A stretch of DNA of 64,000 nt, from NCBI GenBank assembly GCA_902799905.1, contig CADCCB010000009.1, positions 1-64,000 on the forward strand, in the 5' to 3' direction. Each line of letters begins with the position of its first letter. Positions within the stretch are counted from its first letter, which is position 1. Under the pieces are notes generated by a model. That model was given only the letters and a program-made list of their open reading frames with translations, was not told where the DNA came from and made no database searches. Position numbers and translations under genes: made by a program. Below, one piece after another: positions 25,893-34,608 of this stretch. This stretch comes from an uncultured Prevotellaceae bacterium (GTDB lineage: Bacteria; Bacteroidota; Bacteroidia; Bacteroidales; Bacteroidaceae).

Positions 25893-26867
25893 ATGCGTAA
25901 AGAGGATTTAAGAATCATTTTCATGGGCACACCGGAGTTTGCGGTGGAAACCCTGAAGGCATTGGTAGATAATGGCTATCATGTGGTGGCTGTGGTCACC
26001 CAACCAGACAAACCTGTGGGACGTCACGGATCTGTGCTCCAACCTTCTGCAGTCAAGCAGTATGCGCTTGAAAAGGGACTGCCCGTGATGCAGCCGGAGA
26101 AGATGAAAGACCCCGACTTCGTGGAGCAGTTGCGCTCGTTCCAAGCCAACCTGCAGGTAGTGGTGGCTTTCCGTATGCTGCCCGAGGTGGTATGGGCAAT
26201 GCCAGAGTATGGCACCTTCAACGTCCATGCGGCCCTATTGCCCCAGTATCGTGGTGCGGCCCCCATCAACTGGGCTGTCATCAATGGTGAGACTGAGACG
26301 GGTGTCACCACCTTCTTCCTCGATCACGACATCGATACAGGCCGCATCATCGAGCAGATGGCGTTTTCCATCCCCGATGATGCCGATGTGGAATATGCCT
26401 ATGACGGGCTGATGCATCTTGGTGCCACAATCTGTCTGAGCACCCTACAGAAAATCATTGCCGCCGACGGTCACCCCGAGACAATGGCACAAGCCGATTC
26501 CCCCGTTCTGTCTCCACTAAAGGCCGCTCCAAAGATTTTCAAGGAGACATGCGAGATTTGTTGGAACCAGCCAGCCAAGCATGTCTATGATTTCGTTCGA
26601 GGCCTGTCGCCCTATCCAGGTGCATGGACAACCCTTGTTGACGAGTCTGGCCGTGAGACGGTGCTCAAGATCTTCCGCACCACAAAGACCACACAATGCG
26701 TGCAGGGTGGGGCAGGCCGTCTGGTGGCAGACAGGAAGCATCTCTATGTGGCCTGTTCCGACTGTCTGCTACAGATAGACGAGTTGCAACTGGCCGGCAA
26801 GAAGCGCATGGATGCGCCGTCTTTTCTGAACGGAATGAAAGACATTGAAAAATATTCTGTTCGTTAG
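25893..26867 (+). CDS. fmt: Methionyl-tRNA formyltransferase
   Basis: 324 residues, usual length. It puts a formyl group from 10-formyl-THF on initiator Met-tRNA. Visible motifs: IIFMGTPEFAVETL, QPDKPVGRH, the catalytic loop NVHAALLPQYRGAAPINWA (Asn, His) and GETETGVTTFFLDHDIDTG with the catalytic Asp. The tRNA-binding C-terminal domain follows. It lies 45 bases after the ClC gene on the same strand. Confidence 0.97.
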   Translation: MRKEDLRIIFMGTPEFAVETLKALVDNGYHVVAVVTQPDKPVGRHGSVLQPSAVKQYALEKGLPVMQPEKMKDPDFVEQLRSFQANLQVVVAFRMLPEVVWAMPEYGTFNVHAALLPQYRGAAPINWAVINGETETGVTTFFLDHDIDTGRIIEQMAFSIPDDADVEYAYDGLMHLGATICLSTLQKIIAADGHPETMAQADSPVLSPLKAAPKIFKETCEICWNQPAKHVYDFVRGLSPYPGAWTTLVDESGRETVLKIFRTTKTTQCVQGGAGRLVADRKHLYVACSDCLLQIDELQLAGKKRMDAPSFLNGMKDIEKYSVR

Positions 26868-26923
26868 TATAATATTTCGCAAGGCGTTGCGTTACTATAG
26901 TGTAAAATCAAACGCAATAGCCT

Positions 26924-27037
26924 ATGCAAATTTTTACTTATGAGGAAATGACACCGAGTGAGAAGACACTCAATTTCATCAAACAGTTCGCCTACAACTA
27001 TCGGGCGAAGAACAATCAGACCTTTGGCCTGAACTAA
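26924..27037 (+). CDS. 37-residue small protein between fmt and rpe
   Basis: ATG 26924 to TAA 27035-27037. The protein starts MQIFTYEEMTPSEKTLNFIK and ends with RAKNNQTFGLN. The mix of charged and aromatic residues, one amphipathic helix (SEKTLNFIKQFAY), and the lack of rare codons look like a true small gene. The gap between fmt and rpe (191 bases) is otherwise unexplained. It lies 21 bases before rpe and 56 after fmt, on the same strand. A possible hairpin (TTGCGTT 26887-26893 with AACGCAA 26911-26917) precedes it. Function unknown. Confidence 0.6.
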   Translation: MQIFTYEEMTPSEKTLNFIKQFAYNYRAKNNQTFGLN

Positions 27038-27058
27038 TTAAATAAGGAGAAATAAGTT

Positions 27059-27706
27059 ATGACACTTGTATCACCTTCACTCTTGGCGGCCGACTTCCTG
27101 CATCTCGACCGTGACATACAGATGATTAACCGCTCGGAGGCCGACTGGCTTCATCTGGACGTGATGGACGGCATGTTCGTGCCTAACATCTCATTTGGTT
27201 TTCCCGTTCTCGAGGCTGTTGCTGCTGCATGCACCAAGCCGCTCGACGTCCACTACATGATCGAACGGCCGGAGCGCTACATCAGTAGAACAGCCAAGTT
27301 GGGAGCCATGATGATGAATGTGCATCAGGAAGCCTCGGTCCATCTGCATCGTACCGTTCAGGAAATCCATGACGCCGGTATGAAGGCTGGCGTGACGCTC
27401 AATCCGAGTACGCCAGTCTGTGTGCTGGAAGATATCATTGGCGATGTCGACATGGTGTTGCTGATGAGTGTCAACCCAGGCTTCGGCGGACAGAAGTTCA
27501 TCGAAAACACCATCGCCAAGGTTAAACGTCTGCGTCAGATGATCGACCAGTCGGGTAGCAAGGCCCTCATCGAGGTCGATGGCGGTGTGCAGGGCGAGAC
27601 AGCCCCGCGACTTGTAGCAGCAGGTGTCGATGTGCTGGTAAGTGGCAGTTACGTGTTCAAGGCCAAAGATCCCGAGCAGACCATACACGACCTGCGGGCT
27701 TTGTAA
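27059..27706 (+). CDS. rpe: Ribulose-phosphate 3-epimerase
   Basis: 215 residues. It interconverts ribulose-5-P and xylulose-5-P in the pentose phosphate pathway. TIM barrel with the metal and catalytic residues in LVSPSLLAADF, LHLDVMDGMFVPN (His, Asp), VHYMIERPE (His) and VDGGV (Asp). Preceded by AAGGAGA 7 bases before the ATG, a Shine-Dalgarno of unusual strength for this phylum. Confidence 0.97.
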   Translation: MTLVSPSLLAADFLHLDRDIQMINRSEADWLHLDVMDGMFVPNISFGFPVLEAVAAACTKPLDVHYMIERPERYISRTAKLGAMMMNVHQEASVHLHRTVQEIHDAGMKAGVTLNPSTPVCVLEDIIGDVDMVLLMSVNPGFGGQKFIENTIAKVKRLRQMIDQSGSKALIEVDGGVQGETAPRLVAAGVDVLVSGSYVFKAKDPEQTIHDLRAL

Positions 27707-27714
27707 CTATCTGT

Positions 27715-28314
27715 TCAGCCCACCAGAGCCAGTTCTATGTGATTGTCTTTCGCTATGCGGCGCATGTTGATCAGCGCATAGCGCATACGTCCCAGTGAGG
27801 TATTGATGCTCACACCTGTCATCTCGGCAATTTCCTTAAACGACAGGTCCTGGTAGTATCTCATGTAGACCACTTCGCGCTGGGTGGCAGGAAGAGCCTC
27901 CATCAGTTTCTTCACGTCAACGAGCACCTGCTCGTTGATCAGTTCCATCTCACGGCAGATGTCCAATGGAGCGCCTCCTTTTATGTTCTGAAGGTCGTTC
28001 TCTGCGTTTGGTTCCACAATATGGTGCGACTGCTGCAGCCTGTACCAGTCCATGATGCAGTTATGTGCAATACGGGTGAGCCAGAACTGGAACTTGCCAG
28101 AGTTGGTGTATTGTCCCTGTTGCAGTTTGACGATTGCCTTGACGAATGTCTCCTGGAAGATGTCATCGGCAATGTCATGGTCGCGAACCACGAACATGAT
28201 GTAGGTAAACAATTTTGTCTGCGTGCGTGACAATAACTCATCAAATGCACGATTGTTGCCTTTAACATAAGCGAGTGCCAACTCTTCGTCGGACACACCT
28301 TCAAATTTCTTCAT
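27715..28314 (-). CDS. ECF-type RNA polymerase sigma factor
   Basis: 199 residues. Region 2 (FTYIMFVVRDHDIADDIFQETFVKAI) binds polymerase and the -10 element; region 4 (LPATQREVVYMRYYQDLSFKEIAEMTGVSINTSLGRMRYAL) is a helix-turn-helix for -35 binding. No anti-sigma (FecR-like) or SusC/TonB genes are beside it, so it is not a typical iron/glycan ECF unit. It has a long leader (about 85 bases). Target genes unknown. Convergent with rpe (8-base gap). Confidence 0.93.
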   Translation of the reverse strand: MKKFEGVSDEELALAYVKGNNRAFDELLSRTQTKLFTYIMFVVRDHDIADDIFQETFVKAIVKLQQGQYTNSGKFQFWLTRIAHNCIMDWYRLQQSHHIVEPNAENDLQNIKGGAPLDICREMELINEQVLVDVKKLMEALPATQREVVYMRYYQDLSFKEIAEMTGVSINTSLGRMRYALINMRRIAKDNHIELALVG

Positions 28315-28401
28315 TCTTTTCAGTTTTTTTAATGAAGTAATTTTTTCCTTATAGGCAATAAATGATTTAGTTTTGAGTTATTATATAAAAATTATCGGGT
28401 G

Positions 28402-28434
28402 CAAAAGTAAGAGTTTTTTTTAATTCTGCACAAA
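28402..28434 (-). promoter_or_regulatory. Promoter of the ECF sigma gene
   Basis: Minus-strand TACTTTTG (28402-28409) and TTTG (28431-28434) with a 21-base spacer. The leader to the ATG at 28314 is about 85 bases and T-rich. Confidence 0.55.
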
Positions 28435-28516
28435 AAGTGGGCGACAAACGCATAGTGTTTAACAAATATTAAGCGTGTGTGCGCCCGTCAAAGGTTGAAA
28501 TGTTAAATTGAGAAGT

Positions 28517-29194
28517 ATGAAAAGGACAATAATCAGTATTGTGGCCATACTCTTTGTATGCTGTACGGCCTGTGCCCAAAAGTTGTCGGTCTCTATTCTG
28601 GGCGACTCCTATTCTACGTATGAAGGCTATCTCACGCCTTCTACCAATGCCGTCTGGTATCAGGTGAAGAACGCAGGGAATAAGACCGACGTCACTAGCG
28701 TACGCCAGACGTGGTGGCATCAACTCATCAGCAGTCAGGGGTGGAAACTCTGCGTCAACAATTCCTATAGCGGTTCCACCATCTGCCATACGGGCTACGA
28801 CGGCAACGACTATAGCGACCGTTCGTTCCTGACCCGCATGGACAATCTGGGTTGTCCTGACATTCTCTTCGTCTTTGGCGCCACCAACGACAGTTGGTCG
28901 GGGGCTCCCATTGGTGAGTTCAAGTATGACGGCATCGCCGGAGGCGACCTGTGGACGTTCAGGCCCGCCTTGGCATATCTGCTCGCACATCTGCAGGACC
29001 GCTATCTTGGAACCGACATCTATTTCATCCTTAACGACGGGCTGTCCGCTGAGATCACTTCTTCCGCCAAGACCATCTGTGAGCACTATGGCGTGAAGTG
29101 CATCGTCTTGCACAACATTCACAAAATCTCCGGCCATCCCTCTGTGAAGGGCATGAAGCAGATTGCCGACCAGATCAGGGAGCAAGCGTTCTGA
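28517..29194 (+). CDS. Exported SGNH-type hydrolase
   Basis: 225 residues. The first about 20 residues (MKRTIISIVAILFVCCTACA) form a signal peptide, possibly a lipoprotein signal because two Cys pairs close it. SGNH blocks: nucleophile Ser in SILGDSYSTYEG, GSTICHTG (block II Gly), FGATNDSW (block III Asn) and the His in SGHPSVKGM (block V). It probably removes acyl groups from a polysaccharide or lipid in the envelope; substrate unknown. The in-frame TTG at 28508 is an alternative start, but ATG 28517 gives a standard signal peptide. Five bases separate it from the phosphopantetheinyl transferase gene. Confidence 0.85.
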   Translation: MKRTIISIVAILFVCCTACAQKLSVSILGDSYSTYEGYLTPSTNAVWYQVKNAGNKTDVTSVRQTWWHQLISSQGWKLCVNNSYSGSTICHTGYDGNDYSDRSFLTRMDNLGCPDILFVFGATNDSWSGAPIGEFKYDGIAGGDLWTFRPALAYLLAHLQDRYLGTDIYFILNDGLSAEITSSAKTICEHYGVKCIVLHNIHKISGHPSVKGMKQIADQIREQAF

Positions 29195-29199
29195 CACTT

Positions 29200-29763
29200 A
29201 TGGTCTATATAGACGATCAGATAGAACGGCTCGACCTGACTGAAGGGCTACGAACCATCAGTTGTCAACGCCGCGAGCAGGCCCTGAGTTTCAAGTTCGA
29301 ACAGGGTCAGCGGTTGTGTGTAGCCGCCTATCTGCTATTGAAACGTGCCCTGCGCGAGGAAGAGGGTATCATGGAGAATCCCATCTTCGAGTATGGTGAA
29401 CACGGGAAGCCCTTCATCGTGGGTCATCCCGAATTGCATTTCAGCCTAAGCCATTGCAAGGAAGCGGCTGCCTGTGTGCTGAGCCATAAACCCGTTGGCA
29501 TCGATGTGGAAAGCATTGGGCGCTATCACGACAACGTGGCCCGCTACGCCATGAGCGATGCTGAGATGGCGCGCATCCAGCAGGCCGAGCAACCCGGGGT
29601 GGAGTTCATCCGCCTGTGGACCATGAAGGAGAGTCTGCTGAAACTTACTGGCGAAGGCATCAATGACAATATGAAACAGGTTCTCGACGGCGTGCCGTCA
29701 TCGGCATTCACCATCGTCGAGCCACCTGGCAAGAACTACATCTATACAGTTTGTGAACTATGA
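29200..29763 (+). CDS. 4'-phosphopantetheinyl transferase family protein
   Basis: 187 residues, Sfp/AcpT-like single-domain size. It moves 4'-phosphopantetheine from CoA to a carrier-protein Ser. Motifs: LHFSLSHCKEAAACV (with the SLSH strand), PVGIDVESIG (Mg-binding Asp and Glu) and LWTMKESLLKLTGEG. No polyketide or NRPS genes are nearby, so the usual acyl carrier protein or a remote pathway may be the target. The stop overlaps the next start by 4 bases. Confidence 0.9.
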   Translation: MVYIDDQIERLDLTEGLRTISCQRREQALSFKFEQGQRLCVAAYLLLKRALREEEGIMENPIFEYGEHGKPFIVGHPELHFSLSHCKEAAACVLSHKPVGIDVESIGRYHDNVARYAMSDAEMARIQQAEQPGVEFIRLWTMKESLLKLTGEGINDNMKQVLDGVPSSAFTIVEPPGKNYIYTVCEL

Positions 29764-30659
29764 GAATGAACACAGGATACAACCGCATGGGTGACTATGA
29801 TCACTATACGGTAGAGGAGCCTCAGCCGCTGTTAGAATGGCTGCTGGCCAACTTGAAGGAGAGCCGCACGAAGATCAAGGCGACGCTTCAGGGACGCGGC
29901 ATCAAGGTGGACGGCAAGACCGTCTCTCAGTTCGACTTCCCTTTGGAACGTGGCATGAAGGTGGCCGTATCGAAGACGAAGCGCAACCAGCAGACGTTCA
30001 AGAGCCGCTACGTGCGTATTGTCTATGAAGACCGCTGGATCATCGTGGTCGAGAAGGCCATCGGCATCCTCTCAATGGCTGCCGGCCACTCGTCGCTCAA
30101 TGTAAAGAGCGTGCTTGACGACTATTTCAAGAAGAGCCGTCAGAAGTGTACGGCACACGTTGTCCATCGCCTCGACCGCGACACCAGCGGCCTGATGGTC
30201 TATGCCAAGGATATGGAGACCGAACAGATTCTGGAACACAACTGGCACGAGATAGTCTACGACCGTCGCTATGTGGCCGTGGTCAGCGGCGAGATGGAGC
30301 AGGACGAGGGCACCATACGCAACTGGCTGAAGGACAACAAAGCCTATGTGACCTTCTCGTCGCCTGTCGACAACGGCGGCAAATTGGCTATCACCCATTT
30401 CCATGTGCTCGACCGCACAACGGAGCACTCACTCGTGGAGTATCGGCTTGAGACAGGCCGCAAGAACCAGATCCGTGTCCATTCAGCCGACATGGGTCAC
30501 CCCGTCTGTGGCGACATCAAGTACGGCAATGGCGACGACCCTCTGCATCGCCTTTGCCTGCATGCCTGGCTGCTCTGCTTTACGCATCCTGTGACTGGCG
30601 AGCCGATGGAGTTTGAGACACCCATCCCTGTCGCTTTCCGTCAGGTATTCAAGAAATAA
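29760..30659 (+). CDS. RluA-family pseudouridine synthase
   Basis: 299 residues. Residues about 20-75 look like an S4 RNA-binding domain (WLLANLKESRTKIKATLQGR). The catalytic domain carries the RluA signature HRLDRDTSGLMVYAKD with the catalytic Asp, and TGRKNQIRVHSADMGHPV. It isomerises uridine to pseudouridine in rRNA or tRNA; the exact target cannot be read. ATGA overlap with the upstream gene shows coupling. Seven bases to the next small gene. Confidence 0.93.
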   Translation: MRMNTGYNRMGDYDHYTVEEPQPLLEWLLANLKESRTKIKATLQGRGIKVDGKTVSQFDFPLERGMKVAVSKTKRNQQTFKSRYVRIVYEDRWIIVVEKAIGILSMAAGHSSLNVKSVLDDYFKKSRQKCTAHVVHRLDRDTSGLMVYAKDMETEQILEHNWHEIVYDRRYVAVVSGEMEQDEGTIRNWLKDNKAYVTFSSPVDNGGKLAITHFHVLDRTTEHSLVEYRLETGRKNQIRVHSADMGHPVCGDIKYGNGDDPLHRLCLHAWLLCFTHPVTGEPMEFETPIPVAFRQVFKK

Positions 30660-30666
30660 GTGTGGT

Positions 30667-30825
30667 ATGGATAACTGGTTCTACTATGTGGCTGCCCTTG
30701 TGGTCATCGTCCTGGCAGTCTATATTATAAAAAAGGTGGCAAGTTGCCTGATGAAGACCGTCATCTTCCTGGTGGGCCTTGCTGCCCTTGGTGCCGGCTA
30801 CTGGTTGTTGATCTCCAACTCGTAG
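30667..30825 (+). CDS. Small membrane protein, 52 residues
   Basis: ATG 30667 gives MDNWFYYVAALVVIVLAVYI, then KKVASCLMKT and a second hydrophobic stretch VIFLVGLAALGAGYWLLI. The two helices form a likely hairpin in the inner membrane. It lies 7 bases after the RluA gene. Its last 28 bases overlap the 3' end of the convergent HD-domain gene, an unusual tight arrangement. No known family is recognised. Confidence 0.72.
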   Translation: MDNWFYYVAALVVIVLAVYIIKKVASCLMKTVIFLVGLAALGAGYWLLISNS

Positions 30826-31439
30826 AAGCGGTCGAACTGTTCGCGCAGCAACGTGGGATTGGCTATGATGTTGCGCAGTTCCGTCAGTTTCTCCTCGTTG
30901 GGCGAGCCGGGTATCCACAGGCGAATGTAGCCATGCTGCGAGTATTTCTCGTTCATGTGCTCTCGGAAACGCAGCCATTGGTGCTCACGGTCCAGTTCGG
31001 GATAGTTGGCCATGCCGTATTGCACGGTCCGCTGGAACACCACCTCCGGCACAATATCGCGGTCGGCCTCGGCTATAATCTTTCCGTAGAGGCTGCGAGG
31101 TGCATGTGCTGCCGAGGCGCGATGATCTTCAACTGCTTCTTTCATGATTTTAATCTGTTCGGCTGAAAACCAACGCTTTAATCTTGCGTCGCTCAAGAGA
31201 ATCTTTCCTCCAGTTATGTGGTGGATGGCTCGTGGACCAGACATACCTATGTCGTGATAGGCGGCAATGGCGTAGACCATGTTGATGTCGGCTCCTGTGC
31301 GCTGGGCCAGTTCCAGCGAACGACGAATAACACGCGTGACGTGCTCCAGGTTGTGGGCACGGTCGAAGTTGGCGTACTGAGGCAGTATCTGGGTCTCTAC
31401 AAATTCTACCAGGTCGAGGCTAGCGGTATTCTTTAGCAT
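30798..31439 (-). CDS. HD-domain phosphohydrolase
   Basis: 213 residues. HD metal-binding residues: His in NLEHVTRV, the His-Asp pair in YHDIGMSG, and His in EDHRAS with Asp in AEADRDIV. Proteins of this fold hydrolyse phosphodiesters or phosphomonoesters, often nucleotides. The single domain, without RelA or GAF modules, suggests a small nucleotide phosphohydrolase. The C-terminal end overlaps the convergent small membrane gene. Confidence 0.87.
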   Translation of the reverse strand: MLKNTASLDLVEFVETQILPQYANFDRAHNLEHVTRVIRRSLELAQRTGADINMVYAIAAYHDIGMSGPRAIHHITGGKILLSDARLKRWFSAEQIKIMKEAVEDHRASAAHAPRSLYGKIIAEADRDIVPEVVFQRTVQYGMANYPELDREHQWLRFREHMNEKYSQHGYIRLWIPGSPNEEKLTELRNIIANPTLLREQFDRFYELEINNQ

Positions 31440-31461
31440 AACTTTTTCAGGCTTTGGCTTG

Positions 31462-31499
31462 CAAATATACAGGAAAATATTTACTTTTGCAAGCGTTTT
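31462..31499. promoter_or_regulatory. Overlapping divergent -7 boxes, HD gene and menA
   Basis: TATATTTG on the minus strand (31462-31469) points to the HD gene; TACTTTTG on the plus strand (31492-31499) points to menA. They are 22 bases apart, so the two transcripts start within a few tens of bases and their polymerases may compete. -33 boxes are poor. Confidence 0.5.
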
Positions 31500-31516
31500 G
31501 TGGAAAAAATGAAAAA

Positions 31517-32419
31517 ATGGAAGTTAGGAAAGACTCTTTGAAGGCCTGGATTCTGGCAGCACGGCCTAAGACGCTGACCGGAGCCGCCGTCCCTGTCATG
31601 ATAGGTCTGGCACTTGCATGGGTTGACGCCAGGCTCTATGCCGGCGACCCGTTCAACTGGCTGGCAGCCGCCCTCTGCATGGCCTTTGCCTTCATCATGC
31701 AGATAGACGCCAATTTCATCAATGACTTTGTGGACTATGCCAAAGGAACCGACGACCGCGAGACGCGCCTGGGACCTGAGCGAGCCTGTGCACAGGGATG
31801 GGTCAGCCTCGAGCGCATGAGGCACGCCATTGCCATCACCACCTGTCTGGCTTGCATCGTGGGTTTGCCCCTGGTGTGGTTCGGCGGTCTCGAGATGGTG
31901 CTCATCGGCATGCTGTGTGTCGTCTTCTGCTTCCTCTACACCACCCATCTGTCGTATTTAGGACTGGGCGACGTGCTGGTGCTGGTGTTCTTCGGCCTCG
32001 TGCCGGTGTCCATCACCTACTATGTCCAACTGCATACCTTCACTTGGGAGGTCATCGTAGCCTCGCTGGCCTGTGGCCTGGTCATCGATGCGCTGCTGCT
32101 CATCAATAATTTCCGCGACCGCGATACCGACCGCCAGGCCGGCAAGAACACCATCGTGGTGCACATAGGTGCCGAGGCAGCCCTCGGCTGCTATCTGGGC
32201 GTGGGCATCGTTGCCTGTCTGATGGGGGGAATATTCGCGTTCAACGGTCGCTGGTGGGCCTTCGGCTTTCCCTTTGCCTACCTGCTGCTCCATCTGCTGA
32301 CCTACCTCCGCATCAAGCGCATCTGGCAGGGCAGGGAATTGAATAAGTGTCTGGGTGATACGGCACGCAACATTTTCATCTACGGGCTCTTGGTCACCGT
32401 AGGCATCCTGTTGTCCTAA
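31517..32419 (+). CDS. menA: 1,4-dihydroxy-2-naphthoate polyprenyltransferase
   Basis: 300 residues, UbiA-family membrane prenyltransferase that adds the isoprenoid tail in menaquinone synthesis. Conserved segments: AARPKTLTGAAVPVM, the first Asp-rich motif DANFINDFVDYAKGTDD and the second, NNFRDRDTDRQAGKNT. About eight hydrophobic segments. ATG 31517 is used because the promoter ends at 31499; an upstream frame extension lies across the promoter. Menaquinone would serve anaerobic respiration (fumarate). Other men genes are outside the window. Confidence 0.94.
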   Translation: MEVRKDSLKAWILAARPKTLTGAAVPVMIGLALAWVDARLYAGDPFNWLAAALCMAFAFIMQIDANFINDFVDYAKGTDDRETRLGPERACAQGWVSLERMRHAIAITTCLACIVGLPLVWFGGLEMVLIGMLCVVFCFLYTTHLSYLGLGDVLVLVFFGLVPVSITYYVQLHTFTWEVIVASLACGLVIDALLLINNFRDRDTDRQAGKNTIVVHIGAEAALGCYLGVGIVACLMGGIFAFNGRWWAFGFPFAYLLLHLLTYLRIKRIWQGRELNKCLGDTARNIFIYGLLVTVGILLS

Positions 32420-32421
32420 CG

Positions 32422-32910
32422 CTATTGTGCCATTTCCAGTTCGCCGTCGAAACTGATAGGGTCTCGATGGAACGAGCGCACGTGGATGTATGCCTTTCCT
32501 GTGTCGTACAGTTCGATGGTATATAAAAGGTTGTCCTCATTGATGTCCACCTCAAACTTCAGACACGCCAGGTCCTTCTTGGGATGGCTCTCCTCTATGG
32601 CTTTGATAGGAGCCTTGAAGTCAAGCCCCTGCGAAGCCCAAGTAACGGGTGCCCGATGGGCCTGTCCCAGATATGGCAGGTAACTCCTGATAGTATCACC
32701 CCGCAATTCGAGAAAGAAATCCGACGAGACCATCCTCGTGCCATAGCGCATCGTCTCCATCGAATTGATGCCGATGTGCATCTGTCTTTTATCCACGGCT
32801 TCGGCTACTGCCTTCCTCATCTGTTCCTTGCGCTCAGCCCGGTTTTGCTGGGTGGCACAACTGCTGAGGAGGAATGCAGCGAGGATGAGCAACAACGCGT
32901 ACTTCTTCAT
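32422..32910 (-). CDS. DUF4251 lipoprotein
   Basis: 162 residues. Lipobox LLSSCATQ after a hydrophobic signal, so it is probably anchored in a membrane. The domain begins near residue 40 and has GTRMVSSDFFLELRGDTIRSYLPYLGQ, the typical core of the Bacteroidetes DUF4251 family. Convergent with menA (2-base gap) and 15 bases after the M6 protease gene, so likely in its transcript. Function unknown. Confidence 0.85.
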   Translation of the reverse strand: MKKYALLLILAAFLLSSCATQQNRAERKEQMRKAVAEAVDKRQMHIGINSMETMRYGTRMVSSDFFLELRGDTIRSYLPYLGQAHRAPVTWASQGLDFKAPIKAIEESHPKKDLACLKFEVDINEDNLLYTIELYDTGKAYIHVRSFHRDPISFDGELEMAQ

Positions 32911-32925
32911 GCTATCTGATTGTTT

Positions 32926-34455
32926 TTATCTTTTTAGCCTAAGACGGTTTCCTTGAATGTAAAGCCCTTTGGCAGGTGCTGAGAGGCGACGTCCCTGCAA
33001 GTCGTACATAATGTCGTCAGTTCGTGGACGCTCCTGAAGCACATCGGTTATCGCCGTAGCGCCCCCGTTCATGAATACAAACGAAGCCAGCCCGTTGCCA
33101 TCTACAGACATGTGGGTGATGGGCTTCGACATCAGGTAGTTGCCGTCGGTATTCTGATTGTTCAACTTGGCAGGCGGCGTGGAGGTGTTGGTCAGGCTAT
33201 CGTTAGACAGCGCGACATACGGATATGCCCAACCGCTAGAGCCTAATATGGTGGAGCGATTGTTGGCGGGGATGATGTAATAGCGCTTGATGGAATTGTT
33301 GTTGACATATTGGGTGATACTCCTCCAAATACTGTCGTCGTAATCAATATGAAAGATGACGATACCTTTGCCAGGCAGATTCTTGTCCCATCCCTGCTGC
33401 TGACGGTTCTCGATGAAGTAGTACTCATTGGCCGAGCCATTGTTGCGCACCAAGTAAGCCACAGGCTCTTGGTCAAGGGCAGGCATATTGGTGATTGTGG
33501 TGGCGCTGGTCAGTTCTACAGGTGTGAGCCATCCCATCAGCATCCGTTCGTGGGCCGAGTAGTTACAAGGCCTGTACCCCTGACTGTTGTTGTTGCCATT
33601 GTCCATCAGTTCCCAGTCGCCAACTATCTTTGAATTATAATAAAAGTCAGGCAGTCCGAAGCAATGGCTGAATTCGTGGCAGATGATACCAAACGACGAT
33701 TTGACATTGTCGGTATCCACCAATTCTTGCACACAACAATAACTGTCGATGTAGTAGTTCTTGCCGTTTCGCGTCACGGTACGACAATCGCGGTAGTCAT
33801 TCGCTTCGCTCGTCGTCTCGTCCTTGTGATGGCTCAGCCACCATTGGTGCGGCCAGATGCTGTTCGTGCCTCCGCCATGACTCATGCCTTTTCCCGCAAA
33901 GACGATGAGCAACTGGTCTACGTAATTGTCGCCGTCCCAGTCGTAGACGCTCCAGTCTATATCCTGCGTCTGCAGCACATCCACGATGTCATCAACCATA
34001 TACTGCGAGTTCTCGTCATGTTCTCTCGTGCTGCGATACTTATAGCGCGTGTCGGGCAGGGCCACGAAGAAGAGGTCGAACGTCAGGTTGAACTGACCGT
34101 AACTCTGCGCCAGAAAGTAGTCGTGCACGGAGCCAACGAACTGGCCCTCATTATAGTCCACGGTATTGAATATCTTGTCCCATTTCCGCATCGTGGCATC
34201 CTGGCTTTCTGCAAAGTCCATATCCTCAAACGAGGCCAGCACCACCAACTGGCGCCGGTTGCCCGTGTAGGGGTTCGCGCCGCCTATCAGCGATGGCGCA
34301 CGGCGCGATGCGGCCTCCGGTCGGGGTGTACCGACCCTGCAACCTCGCGTGTGAACGAGCGATACCTCCTGTTCGTCGCCCTGATCTGCTGTCTGTTGTG
34401 CTGAGGCAACTGCCGTCAAAGCGAGTGCCAGCATCATGGTCCATATCCTTTTCAT
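32926..34455 (-). CDS. Secreted M6-family metalloprotease
   Basis: 509 residues. The start ATG 34455 gives the signal peptide MKRIWTMMLALALTAVASAQ. The peptidase domain runs to about residue 450. Its zinc motif HEFSHCFGLPDFY (about 260) is HExxH plus the downstream Asp of the M6 (immune inhibitor A) family. The end, YDLQGRRLSAPAKGLYI then a basic KR tail, is the C-terminal pattern common in exported Prevotella proteins, possibly linked to type IX secretion. Digestion of protein outside the cell is the likely role. Confidence 0.88.
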   Translation of the reverse strand: MKRIWTMMLALALTAVASAQQTADQGDEQEVSLVHTRGCRVGTPRPEAASRRAPSLIGGANPYTGNRRQLVVLASFEDMDFAESQDATMRKWDKIFNTVDYNEGQFVGSVHDYFLAQSYGQFNLTFDLFFVALPDTRYKYRSTREHDENSQYMVDDIVDVLQTQDIDWSVYDWDGDNYVDQLLIVFAGKGMSHGGGTNSIWPHQWWLSHHKDETTSEANDYRDCRTVTRNGKNYYIDSYCCVQELVDTDNVKSSFGIICHEFSHCFGLPDFYYNSKIVGDWELMDNGNNNSQGYRPCNYSAHERMLMGWLTPVELTSATTITNMPALDQEPVAYLVRNNGSANEYYFIENRQQQGWDKNLPGKGIVIFHIDYDDSIWRSITQYVNNNSIKRYYIIPANNRSTILGSSGWAYPYVALSNDSLTNTSTPPAKLNNQNTDGNYLMSKPITHMSVDGNGLASFVFMNGGATAITDVLQERPRTDDIMYDLQGRRLSAPAKGLYIQGNRLRLKR

Positions 34456-34480
34456 GACTACTGTTGTCCTTTTCCAGTTG

Positions 34481-34488
34481 CAAAGATA
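34481..34488 (-). promoter_or_regulatory. -7 box of the M6 protease gene
   Basis: TATCTTTG on the minus strand, 25 bases before the ATG. No convincing -33 box. Confidence 0.45.
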
Positions 34489-34529
34489 AGACAAAATCCG
34501 CAAAACCAAGCATCTTTTCCCTCAAAAGA

Positions 34530-34561
34530 TTTGCAATTATCAAAAATCTTTCGTATTTTTG
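34530..34561 (+). promoter_or_regulatory. Promoter of ald
   Basis: TTTG (34530-34533), a 20-base spacer, TATTTTTG (34554-34561), about 47 bases before the ATG. Confidence 0.6.
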
Positions 34562-34608
34562 CCCTGTGAATTAATTTGCAGAATGTCTAACTAAAGTATT
34601 AAAGTATT

